A stretch of 64,000 bases of DNA. Source: Candidatus Sulfotelmatobacter sp. Lineage in GTDB: Bacteria; Acidobacteriota; Terriglobia; Terriglobales; Acidobacteriaceae. Below the pieces are notes generated by a model. It worked only from the letters and a program-made list of their open reading frames with translations, was not told where the DNA came from and ran no database searches. The stretch is taken from positions 1 to 64,000 of the forward strand of contig JADGNQ010000003.1 in the NCBI GenBank assembly GCA_017883385.1. Reading direction: 5' to 3'. Position numbers and translations under genes: made by a program. Shown here piece by piece: positions 1 to 7,380 of this stretch. Numbering within the stretch: position 1 is the stretch's first letter; every line of letters starts with the position of its first letter.

Positions 1-462
1 GGAGAAGCTCTAGCCGCAAAGGTCGGGCGGCGCTACGGTGCCCCAGTGGAGATGATGCAGTTGAAGCACGGTATTTTCGACGACGCGACTGTCTCCGTGA
101 TCACCTCCGATACAGTTCGCGAGGTCTGCCGACTCTCGGGGAGGGACACAGATGTCCGGCGATTTCGTCCGAATATCGTTGTTCGATCCACGCGTGCCGT
201 CCCCTTTGAGGAAGATGAGTGGGTCGGCGGTGTGCTCACTTTCGGTGACGGGGACGATGCACCCGCCGTTGCCGTAACGATGCGAGACGTTCGCTGCGCG
301 ATGGTAAACATCGATCCTAATAACGGGAGTCTTGCCCCCGAAGTGCTGAAGGCAGCGGTTCGTGCCAACGAGAATAAGGCGGGGATATATGGTACGGTCA
401 CGCGCATCGGGCGACTGGCTGTCGGGCAGACTATCATTCTTCACCCGTCCGCAATTCGCTAG
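1..462 (+). CDS. MOSC domain protein, 5' end outside the window
   Basis: The reading frame is open from base 1, so the gene starts left of the window. Visible residues cover a MOSC (molybdenum cofactor sulfurase C-terminal) fold: a GIFD motif early, then RRFRPNIVV, a DEWVG strand, and the family's conserved cysteine in RCAMVNID, ending with GIYGTVTRIG and a GQTI strand. MOSC proteins bind molybdenum cofactor or handle sulfur transfer; the conserved Cys suggests an active member. Substrate cannot be told. It sits inside what looks like the right end of an integrated island, so it may be cargo. An internal ATG at base 46 exists but would cut off the first MOSC strand. Confidence 0.8.
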   Translation, partial: GEALAAKVGRRYGAPVEMMQLKHGIFDDATVSVITSDTVREVCRLSGRDTDVRRFRPNIVVRSTRAVPFEEDEWVGGVLTFGDGDDAPAVAVTMRDVRCAMVNIDPNNGSLAPEVLKAAVRANENKAGIYGTVTRIGRLAVGQTIILHPSAIR

Positions 463-489
463 ACCCAAGTTGCGCCACTTCCGTTCGCA

Positions 490-903
490 ATGGGAAAATT
501 CTCACCGACAAGGCAACACGGCGATTGCGAAGAGATCACTAACCCGTCCACCGCGTTCGGTCGGCGTCGGCGCAACTGGATCGAAGCCTATGGTGACGTG
601 CCTGCCGGGCAAGTTGTCGATGCCTCATGTGGAAATAAACACTGCATCGCGCTGCGGCACGCCTATCTCCGTGCTCGCGTCGAGCCGCCGGGCACGTACC
701 GCAAGATCGCCGACCGCGTCCACAAGTTGAAAGTGGGTCAGCATTTCGAGGTCAAGGGCGTCGGCACCGACGAGCGGAGCCGCAACCGATTCCGATCTGG
801 GTTGTACGCTGCTGCTCGGCTCGACAAGGTCTCGGTGCGCGGGCAGCCGGATGGAAGCGTGCGCGTCACGAAAGTCGGGGAATGGTCGAGCGTGGGAGCC
901 TAA
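490..903 (+). CDS. Small hypothetical protein with HNH-like fragment
   Basis: A 137-residue protein of unknown function. Residues about 37-60 resemble the first half of phage-type HNH endonucleases (VPAGQVVDASCGNKHC followed by HAYL, compare the usual C-N-P-x-C-V-N-P-x-H-L). The usual NP-H-L is degenerate here (C-I-A-L-R-H), so nuclease activity is doubtful. The C-terminal half has a basic stretch (TDERSRNRFRSGLY, then a KVSVR strand and a SVRVTKV strand) like DNA-binding tails of such phage proteins. It lies 27 bases after the MOSC gene and about 320 bases before a tRNA-derived attachment-site candidate, which fits mobile-element cargo. No strong Shine-Dalgarno is seen before ATG 490. Confidence 0.45.
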   Translation: MGKFSPTRQHGDCEEITNPSTAFGRRRRNWIEAYGDVPAGQVVDASCGNKHCIALRHAYLRARVEPPGTYRKIADRVHKLKVGQHFEVKGVGTDERSRNRFRSGLYAAARLDKVSVRGQPDGSVRVTKVGEWSSVGA

Positions 904-984
904 ACGCGTGGGTTGAGAGTTACATTTAGATTGATGTCCGCAGCCCTCGACGGTGCCGACGCCCGATGATCTTCGTTGGCTGTT

Positions 985-1011
985 GACCAGCCGACAAACG
1001 GTCGGCTGGTC
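985..1011. terminator. Perfect 11-bp hairpin, possible terminator
   Basis: GACCAGCCGAC and its exact complement GTCGGCTGGTC are separated by five bases (AAACG). It is GC-rich and lies 80 bases after the hypothetical gene, so it may terminate that transcript. There is no T-run on the plus side, so it could instead be a protein-binding inverted repeat of the island end. Confidence 0.4.
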
Positions 1012-1113
1012 ACTTCAGAAAAGGCGAATGGCAGGAAAACAAACGGCGATCATCTCACGAAGATTTTGCGAATGAGATACGAACCTCTACTCGATTACTG
1101 GACATTCAGAACG

Positions 1114-1182
1114 ACTGCTGCACGAACTGCTGCACAATGGCTTCCCAGAACCCCCTAAACTGCACCAAAACCGCTGCACAAC
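1114..1182 (+). repeat. Four copies of a CTGCAC repeat beside the att-like site
   Basis: CTGCAC occurs at about 1118, 1129, 1160 and 1174; the first two lie in a direct repeat ACTGCTGCACRA with a 12-bp period. Short direct repeats beside a core site, on the element side, are typical of integrase arm-type binding sites. This is inference from position and pattern only. Confidence 0.3.
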
Positions 1183-1220
1183 GACTTATATTTCACAACA
1201 ACATACGCAAGGTTGGGTCA

Positions 1221-1266
1221 TTTCGTAATCGGCAGGTCACCAGTTCAAGTCTGGTCGTCGGCTCCA
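1221..1266 (+). other. 3' fragment of a tRNA-Thr(CGU) gene, probable attachment site
   Basis: The bases carry an anticodon loop TTCGTAA, variable region, a perfect 5-bp T-stem (ACCAG at 1239-1243 with CTGGT at 1251-1255) around the loop TTCAAGT, the 3' acceptor strand CGTCGGC, a discriminator T and an encoded CCA (1264-1266). The 5' half is missing: no GCCGACG acceptor strand or D-arm lies in the 76 bases before 1266, and the anticodon stem does not close. This is what integration into the 3' end of a tRNA gene leaves at the far end of the element. The island would extend left, with an intact tRNA-Thr at its other end. Confidence 0.75.
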
Positions 1267-1308
1267 TTCTTTCAAGCACTTACCGCGCTCCCTCACTTTG
1301 CCAGCCCG

Positions 1309-2574
1309 CTACGCCCTGATCGCTTCTTGCAGAACTTCCCGTAAACGCTTTGCAACTACCATATCTTCCCCGGGCTGCAACATCCACACCCCGACAACGA
1401 TGGTGTTCGGTCCGCCCGGCAATCCCGCGCTCGCAGGGGCACCTCCGGTCGATGGATTCAGCTCAATGCGCGGTTTGCCTTCCCGCATTTTTTGCATGAT
1501 TTCCGCGCCCGTAGTTTTGATTCGATTCTGGTCGTAAGTGATGAGCAGATGCGGAACATGATTGGCAACTTCGGGAATGAAGATCTGAGTCTGTACCGCT
1601 GGAATCGCGCTCAGATGTTTGGCAATACGATCAGCCCGTTGCCGGCACTGTGCTTCGATGGCGGCATCATTCTGGTTCAGGAACCAGTCCACGGCAGCGA
1701 CCAGACCTACGATCTCCTCTTTCGCTACCTTCATTCCACGCCCGATTGTGTTTGAGTTTGGGGAATTGTTTTTCCTGGCCGCGTTGATCAGATCCTTTCT
1801 GCCCAGCAGCAAGCCGGTGCACTGGGGTCCCCGGAGTCCCTTTCCTCCGGAGAACGTCACGAGATCAAACCCCATCTGCGTGTAGTTCCATAGATTCGAA
1901 ATTGGCGGGACATCGGCTGCGGCGTCGTTGAAACATGGCACTCCATGCTGGTGGGCCACTCGCACCCAATCTTCCCGGTTGATTTTCCCTGCACCCGCGT
2001 TGAAGAAGTGGGCCATCACCGTACGCTCGGTGAACGCCTGTTCGTATTGCTCAAGGGTCTCCACCTCCACAAAGAGAATGCCGCAATTGCGGAGGGCATG
2101 ATCATATCCGTAACGATGACTTTTCTGAACGATCACTTCATTCTTAAGCCCAGACATATCTGTTGGAATGTCGAGTATGGGCTGCTCATTTTCCAGGGTA
2201 ATGCATGCTGCCGTACCCACGACGAGCGCCGCGGCAGCGCCGGAAGTAACGAGAGCGGCTTCGCATCGAAGCCGCTTGGCCAGATAGGCTCCGGACGCTT
2301 CGATGAGTTCATTGAGATTTACGGGCCGTCGTGCCGCGAGTTCGATCGCCGCCCGCACCTCTTCCGGCATGGTAGAAGCCGAAAGCACGGTATAGGTGCC
2401 GGCCGCGTTGATAAATGGAGTCACACCGAGCTTCTGATAATAGTCCACGGTCTTAGGCGCCGATTTAGCTGATCCCTGAGCCCCAAGATTTGGGATTCCG
2501 GAAAGCGCGACGCCTCCCGCGAGAACTGCTTGCGCCCCATTGCCCAGGAGCGTTCGCCGACTCATCTGTCGCAT
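1309..2574 (-). CDS. Tat-exported SelA-like PLP-dependent enzyme
   Basis: A 421-residue fold-type I pyridoxal-phosphate enzyme of the SelA-related group (the group that includes DgaE-like D-glucosaminate-6-phosphate ammonia-lyases). S5-R6-R7 followed by a hydrophobic stretch is a Tat signal, so the enzyme acts outside the cytoplasm. The PLP lysine is probably K245 in FSGGKGLRGPQ, and the cofactor-ring aspartate D217 in NDAAAD. It is followed (upstream on the same strand) by an amidohydrolase with 39 bases between them; in Enterococcus and enterobacteria homologues of these two form one cluster (EF_0837 type). A paralogue lies at 16786-18072. The exact substrate is unknown; an amino-sugar acid or a beta-substituted amino acid is inferred. 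Confidence 0.8.
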   Translation of the reverse strand: MRQMSRRTLLGNGAQAVLAGGVALSGIPNLGAQGSAKSAPKTVDYYQKLGVTPFINAAGTYTVLSASTMPEEVRAAIELAARRPVNLNELIEASGAYLAKRLRCEAALVTSGAAAALVVGTAACITLENEQPILDIPTDMSGLKNEVIVQKSHRYGYDHALRNCGILFVEVETLEQYEQAFTERTVMAHFFNAGAGKINREDWVRVAHQHGVPCFNDAAADVPPISNLWNYTQMGFDLVTFSGGKGLRGPQCTGLLLGRKDLINAARKNNSPNSNTIGRGMKVAKEEIVGLVAAVDWFLNQNDAAIEAQCRQRADRIAKHLSAIPAVQTQIFIPEVANHVPHLLITYDQNRIKTTGAEIMQKMREGKPRIELNPSTGGAPASAGLPGGPNTIVVGVWMLQPGEDMVVAKRLREVLQEAIRA

Positions 2575-2613
2575 GATTAGTCCCCCTTCAAGAACAACTG
2601 GCCGCTGCGAGGT

Positions 2614-3972
2614 TTAGTCCCGTGGAAAATCGTCTGCTCGCGCCGGCAACGACTCACCACGATCCGGCGTTGTGAAGTACTGCGGACGCGCGTTTTCCCA
2701 ATCGACCATACTGAGACCGGAAGGATCGAACAAAATGCGTCCCGCACGGATGGTCATGCGGGCCATCAATCGTACATTGGCATCCATTTTGGCGACGCCG
2801 CTATCGATGTAACTGAAACGACCCTTCAGTAGTTCCAGAACCGCAATATCCGCATCCTTGCCTACGGATAGCGTGCCCAGTTCGGGCCTGTGAATCTCGC
2901 TGGCTGGATTCACGGTTGAACGTCGGATGACATCGTCTAGGGGGACACCCATCGCTAAGAACTTGGACATTACGTTGTTCATGCTGACGATCGTGAAATT
3001 ACCGGTATGCAAATCGGTAGAGATGGAATCGGGAATAAATCCCTGCTTCTCAGCGCGCTCCGCATTGCGAAACCAGAAGCTTCCGCTTCCATGTCCCACA
3101 TCAAAAATGACCCCGCGGGCGCGGGCCTCGGCCAAGGCGGGATTGATTTTTCCGTCGGCCTGAATAATGGGAAATTGTTGAGCGAAGACGTGAGTATGAA
3201 TGTCGCCCGGTCGCATCTTTTTCAGGATCAAGTCTTCATACGTTCTCTCCGGTCGCGGCCAGAAATCGAACATGACGGGAACTTTGGCGAGCGTGCCGCA
3301 TTCAATCGCACGGTCAACCGCAGCCCAGGGCACGTGTTCCGCATCCCACGCCCCCCCGGTCCAGTAGTGTGCGGTTTTTACTCCCACAATGAGGTCTGGA
3401 TATTTCTTGATCGTGTCGGCACAGAGCTTCGCATCCATCTGGTCCAGGCTTTGCTCGAGTCCACCGCTCATGCCATTGGCCACGATGTTCAGGAAAGCCA
3501 GTACTCGCACCTTGGCACGGTCAATGACTTCTTCCTTTTCCTGGAGGAACGTCTCCGCACCGGAGGTGCCTGCGTCCACTATGGTGGTGACTCCTGATTG
3601 CAACGCCAGATCCGCTGGAATTCCCAGTGGCAAGGCATGCGTTCGCGCTTCAGGGGCGAACCAGTTCAGCGGCGCGCCTCCATGGCCAACATGGTAGTGA
3701 ATATCGATGAGCCCGGGCGTAACGTAGAGTTTCGAGACATCCACGACCTTTCCGGCCTGGTCAGCCGGAATGTTCTTTTCAATGGCAGCGATCTTGCCTT
3801 GGAAAACAGCGACGTCTCGTACTTCATCGATATGATTGGCAGGGTCAATCACGTGTCCGCCCTTTAGCAGCAAGTCATAACGGGGCGCTTGCGCAACGGT
3901 CAGGACAGAAGACGCGAGAGCGATTGCGAGTACCGCAACTATTGCGAGTGGCATCTTGATCCAGTTTTGCAT
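2614..3972 (-). CDS. Exported amidohydrolase/deacetylase, EF_0837-like
   Basis: A 452-residue metal-dependent hydrolase. The frame stays open far upstream, but ATG at 3972 is preceded by AGAGAAGG and opens a clean Sec-type signal peptide (hydrophobic residues about 8-24, then AQAPRYDLL). The amidohydrolase pattern follows: GGHVIDP, TPGLIDIHYHVG with the HxH metal pair, GVKTAHYW carrying the bridging lysine, and SISTDLH near the fourth metal ligand; the C-terminus closes with the usual DADIAVLEL beta-sandwich. In other bacteria relatives are paired with the SelA-like enzyme found next door, and the pair is thought to process amidated or N-acylated sugar acids. Here both are exported, which is unusual. 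Confidence 0.8.
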   Translation of the reverse strand: MQNWIKMPLAIVAVLAIALASSVLTVAQAPRYDLLLKGGHVIDPANHIDEVRDVAVFQGKIAAIEKNIPADQAGKVVDVSKLYVTPGLIDIHYHVGHGGAPLNWFAPEARTHALPLGIPADLALQSGVTTIVDAGTSGAETFLQEKEEVIDRAKVRVLAFLNIVANGMSGGLEQSLDQMDAKLCADTIKKYPDLIVGVKTAHYWTGGAWDAEHVPWAAVDRAIECGTLAKVPVMFDFWPRPERTYEDLILKKMRPGDIHTHVFAQQFPIIQADGKINPALAEARARGVIFDVGHGSGSFWFRNAERAEKQGFIPDSISTDLHTGNFTIVSMNNVMSKFLAMGVPLDDVIRRSTVNPASEIHRPELGTLSVGKDADIAVLELLKGRFSYIDSGVAKMDANVRLMARMTIRAGRILFDPSGLSMVDWENARPQYFTTPDRGESLPARADDFPRD

Positions 3973-4050
3973 AGACCTTCTCTTGTTTGTCGAAGCGAAA
4001 GTGTATCCAGTAGGAATGAGATTGTCACGTTTCCTGGGGCGTGGAGGTCG

Positions 4051-4061
4051 TACAAGTTGTA
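4051..4061. promoter_or_regulatory. Palindrome centred in a divergent promoter region
   Basis: TACAAGTTGTA is a perfect 11-bp palindrome lying almost exactly midway between the start of the amidohydrolase (3972, minus) and of the DUF362 gene (4142, plus). It could be an operator for both directions. A five-pair palindrome has roughly a one in six chance of occurring in 170 bp, so support is weak. Confidence 0.25.
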
Positions 4062-4141
4062 AGAAGATCGCCGCTAGCGTAATCTGATCGCGGTTTTTGC
4101 TCACCCGACGAGAATCACACTCCGGTTCAGGGAACCGACGT

Positions 4142-5302
4142 ATGGATCGCCGTACATTCGTCAAGGCCGGTTGCATTGGAAGTGCCTCGCTGCTGGTGCA
4201 GGGGCTCGATCCGATGATGCGAGCGGACGTGGCTCCGGCTGCAGCGCCGCCTGTCGAACTCCACGGCCTGCCAGGGTACAAACCTTCGCGGCTAGGCATG
4301 CCGGGACTATTTCCAGGCCGAGTTATCGAGGTCCGCGACCCGAACGCTATCGTACGTAATCGCGTTTCACAGTCACGCGTGCGCCAGATGCTGGAGCACG
4401 CAATGAGGGAGTTGACGGGAGAAAAGTCCGCGCAGGCGGCGTGGGCGAAGTTTGTTGAACCCAACGACGTTGTTGGAATCAAGATCAATCCATCGGGTGC
4501 GCCGGCGTGCTGCTCCTCTCCGGAGATCGTGCGCGAGATCATCGGCTCAGTTCAATCAGTTGGTGTTCCCGCACGTAACATCCTGGTTTATGATCGGTAT
4601 TCTTACGAAATGGACATCGGCAGCTATCAAGCCCTGCTGCCTCCAGCCGTGCGCATTGTAGGCATTCAGGACGCCTTTGTGGATTCTTCTGGTTACGATC
4701 CAAGTGTCTATTGCGCGGCTAATTTTTTCGGCGAGTGGGAAACCCGCTCCTACATGGCAAGTATCGTGGCTCAGGTAGTCACGAAGATCATCAACGTGCC
4801 GACGATGAAGGACCATTCGGCTTCCGGTGTCACTGGCGCTCTCAAGAACCTGGCTTACGGCACATTTAACAATGTGGCGCGCTCACATCGTGCGCCCTAT
4901 TCTTTTACCAACCCGCTGGTTGGGCTGATGTGCACGGTCGAACCCTTACGTTCGAAGGCTGTGCTGCATATTATGGACGGCATGCGGCAGGTATGGCACG
5001 GCGGACCTCTGACCCAAGTCCAGGATTTCATCGACCAGCCCGGCCTTCTCCTGGCGGCAACAGACCCAGTCGCTATGGATACCATCGAATTGGAGGCCAT
5101 TGAAAAGAAGCGCCGCGAACGGGGCGTGCCTTCCTTGTGGCAACACGATCCGAAGAGCATCACAGCAGACAATAATGATTTTTTTCATGACGCGGCGAAG
5201 AATCTGTTCTATCGCCAGCCAGGACACGTTGCGGCGGCTGGGAAACTCGGCCTAGGCGTCGCAGATCTGAAGCAGATCGATCACCGTACCCTCTCGGCCT
5301 GA
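4142..5302 (+). CDS. DUF362 family protein with Tat signal
   Basis: The frame opens at 4097, but ATG 4142 gives MDRRTFVKAG, a Tat twin-arginine signal with hydrophobic core, so I choose it (386 residues). The body matches the DUF362 family: a GIKINPSG strand, an NILVYDRY strand, the family core in HSASGVTGALKNLAYG, and a late ATDPVAMDT helix. The family's reaction is not known to me; some members carry Fe-S clusters, but no ferredoxin-like CxxCxxC is present here. It heads a same-strand set: a PQQ-type propeller 5 bases later, then an overlapping ApbE and an unknown secreted protein. This order suggests an extracytoplasmic redox or cofactor role, by context only. Confidence 0.75.
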   Translation: MDRRTFVKAGCIGSASLLVQGLDPMMRADVAPAAAPPVELHGLPGYKPSRLGMPGLFPGRVIEVRDPNAIVRNRVSQSRVRQMLEHAMRELTGEKSAQAAWAKFVEPNDVVGIKINPSGAPACCSSPEIVREIIGSVQSVGVPARNILVYDRYSYEMDIGSYQALLPPAVRIVGIQDAFVDSSGYDPSVYCAANFFGEWETRSYMASIVAQVVTKIINVPTMKDHSASGVTGALKNLAYGTFNNVARSHRAPYSFTNPLVGLMCTVEPLRSKAVLHIMDGMRQVWHGGPLTQVQDFIDQPGLLLAATDPVAMDTIELEAIEKKRRERGVPSLWQHDPKSITADNNDFFHDAAKNLFYRQPGHVAAAGKLGLGVADLKQIDHRTLSA

Positions 5303-5307
5303 ATTGA

Positions 5308-6360
5308 ATGACGACGGAAACAGGGAAGCCCAAAGATCCGGGAGACTGGCCCACGCTGCTCAAAGATAACGCCCGCACTGGAGGACAGCCGCTATATCCG
5401 GTACGGTCGCCGGAACGAGCTGTTTGGCAGTATCGTGCCGGAAGTTCTGTGCGTTCGGCGCCTGTACTTGAAGGCGGCATTTTGTATGTGGCGTCTGTCA
5501 ACGGAGTGCTGCACGCCATTGACGTGGTCACGGGCACGGCAAAATGGAAATTTCAGGCGGCGGGTCAGGTTCATTCCACGCCTTCGCTTTCCGAAAATCG
5601 AATTCTGTTCGGATGCGATGACGGCAAAGTGTATGCACTTGATCGGCATGCCGGAAGCAAGGTGTGGGAAGCTCCGACTGGAGCTGAAGTTTGGGCTTCT
5701 CCCGTGGTTCGCAGCGGAGTTGTGTTTTTTGGAAGTGCCGACGCGCGGGCTTACGCCGTTGACGCCGCGACCGGGCGGACACTATGGGTCCAGGAACTTG
5801 GCGGAAGAATCTGTTCCACTATTTATGCCGCCGAGCAGCAACTCTACCTGGGATGCGGAGACGGCAAAGTGTATAGCCTCGACTCCTCGTCCGGAAAAAC
5901 ATTGTGGAGTACGCCTACGGGGAATGGCATTGACTCATCCCCAGCCCAGGCTGGTGACCTGCTCCTCATCGGCTCTGAAGATTTTCTGCTGTATGCGATG
6001 AACTCTGATTCCGGAGAGGTGCGCTGGAAATACGAAACAGGATTAGGCATCGCGTCTTCACCAGCAGTTTCGGGCGACTTGGCAGTCATCGGCAGCAAGG
6101 ACGGCTTTCTATATGCCCTGGAGACTCAGACAGGTCGCTTGCGCTGGAAAACTGCCGTGGGCGAAGTGGTGACCGCTCCTCCAGTGATCGGCGATGGTGT
6201 TGTCTGTATTCAAGCGGGAGGTACATTCGCCCTGGACAGAGCGACGGGCAATGTAGTGTGGAGAGCGGCTCTGGCCGGGGCCGTGCAGTCGGTTCCGGTG
6301 CTCGGCGGTGAAACTATCTATCTGGCGAGCCTGAGCGGTGAGGTTTATGCGCTGCGATAA
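5308..6360 (+). CDS. PQQ-like beta-propeller protein
   Basis: A 350-residue protein made of about seven propeller blades with the repeating pattern VYALDxxTG, W and SSPAV (for example LYAMNSDSGEVRW and LYALETQTGRLRW). This is the PQQ_2/YVTN-like propeller seen in BamB and quinoprotein-like scaffolds. No signal peptide is visible: it starts MTTETGKPKDPGDW, and an upstream stop is only a few bases away, so it is either cytoplasmic or co-exported. The start is 5 bases after the DUF362 stop, suggesting translational coupling. It has none of the calcium/PQQ ligand motifs of true dehydrogenases, so a structural or binding role is more likely. Confidence 0.8.
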   Translation: MTTETGKPKDPGDWPTLLKDNARTGGQPLYPVRSPERAVWQYRAGSSVRSAPVLEGGILYVASVNGVLHAIDVVTGTAKWKFQAAGQVHSTPSLSENRILFGCDDGKVYALDRHAGSKVWEAPTGAEVWASPVVRSGVVFFGSADARAYAVDAATGRTLWVQELGGRICSTIYAAEQQLYLGCGDGKVYSLDSSSGKTLWSTPTGNGIDSSPAQAGDLLLIGSEDFLLYAMNSDSGEVRWKYETGLGIASSPAVSGDLAVIGSKDGFLYALETQTGRLRWKTAVGEVVTAPPVIGDGVVCIQAGGTFALDRATGNVVWRAALAGAVQSVPVLGGETIYLASLSGEVYALR

Positions 6361-7354
6361 CCGACGTGCCACAGCGCTGATCAGCTTTTTCTTAATCGCT
6401 TCTTTCGTCCATGGCGCTGAAAATCAAGTACTGGTTTACAAAAAGAAGTACATCATGGGCACGGTCTTCGAAGTCGTTGCCTATGATCAATCTTCTGAAC
6501 ATGCCTCCGATGCGATCGAGAAGGCGTTTCAGGAGATCGTTCGCATCGATGATCTGCTGAGCAACTACAAACCTGACAGCGCCCTCAGTAACTTGAACCG
6601 CTCCGCTCACTTTCACGCAGAAAAGGTTCCCTCCGACTTGTACCGTGTCATCGACCAGGCCGTGCAGTTTTCCAGGCTTTCGGACGGAAAGTTTGACATC
6701 TCCATCGCGCCTTTGGTGGATTTGTGGAAAGCTGCGCTGCGCGGCGAAGGCACGCCTTCGCGGGCGCGACAAGAAGAAGTTCGAAGTTGCGTCGGCTACG
6801 AAAGGATCGAACTAACGCCCCCGGACCGGATCAGTTTTCGCTCTTCCTGTTTGCAGTTGGACTTGGGCGCTATTGGCAAAGGCTATGCTGTAGACCGGGC
6901 GGCTGAAGTGCTGCACTCTCTGGGAATCCGCAATGCTTTGGTCAACGCGGGGGGTAGCACGATTCTCGCGATGGGGGCTCCTCCCAACCAGAAAGCATGG
7001 CTTGTACACTTGAGAGATCCCTCGAATAAGATAGATCCGCAGGTCATGCTCAAAGATGAAAGTGTGTCCACGTCGGAGCAGACAGCGCCCAGTTTGCTGG
7101 GGAACGATTCAGCCGGCCATATCATTGATCCGGATACAGGACTGCCTCTGAAAACGGTGTTTGCGGTCAGTGCCGTTTCAAGGACCGCGACGGCATCGGA
7201 CGCGCTGTCGACTACCTTGCTGCTGCTCGGTCCGGCGAAGGGCAAGGCGTTGATCAAGAATATGGCGGAGGTCTCTGCGGTTTGGATTTCACGCGAGGCA
7301 CAGGTGGAAACAGCGACTGGCGGTCCGCAGATTCTGTTTGGCAGAGGCTTATAG
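6338..7354 (+). CDS. apbE: FAD:protein FMN transferase (ApbE family)
   Basis: Transfers FMN from FAD to a Thr/Ser of target proteins on the outer face of the membrane. A signal peptide spans about residues 8-26 (ALISFFLIASFVHGA). Family motifs are GTVFEVVAY, DDLLSNYKPDS, the FAD-binding DLGAIGKGYAVDRA, VNAGGS, and the C-terminal TASDALSTTLLLLG with the metal aspartate. The start is either GTG 6338 or ATG 6347, the latter behind GGTGAGG; both overlap the propeller gene by 14-23 bases. No FMN_bind target with a DxxSGAT motif is seen in this window, so the substrate lies elsewhere or is one of the neighbours. Confidence 0.9.
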   Translation: MRFMRCDNRRATALISFFLIASFVHGAENQVLVYKKKYIMGTVFEVVAYDQSSEHASDAIEKAFQEIVRIDDLLSNYKPDSALSNLNRSAHFHAEKVPSDLYRVIDQAVQFSRLSDGKFDISIAPLVDLWKAALRGEGTPSRARQEEVRSCVGYERIELTPPDRISFRSSCLQLDLGAIGKGYAVDRAAEVLHSLGIRNALVNAGGSTILAMGAPPNQKAWLVHLRDPSNKIDPQVMLKDESVSTSEQTAPSLLGNDSAGHIIDPDTGLPLKTVFAVSAVSRTATASDALSTTLLLLGPAKGKALIKNMAEVSAVWISREAQVETATGGPQILFGRGL

Positions 7355-7380
7355 GCCGCGTTCAGTCTTGGCAAAATTCC

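Noticed and set aside
1191-1266. A complete tRNA gene
   Set aside because: There is no 5' acceptor strand, D-arm or closed anticodon stem; only the 3' half is present.
4808-4860. SGVTGALKN in the DUF362 protein as an ApbE flavinylation site (DxxSGAT)
   Set aside because: This segment is part of the DUF362 family consensus itself, and the spacing and residues do not match the flavinylation motif.
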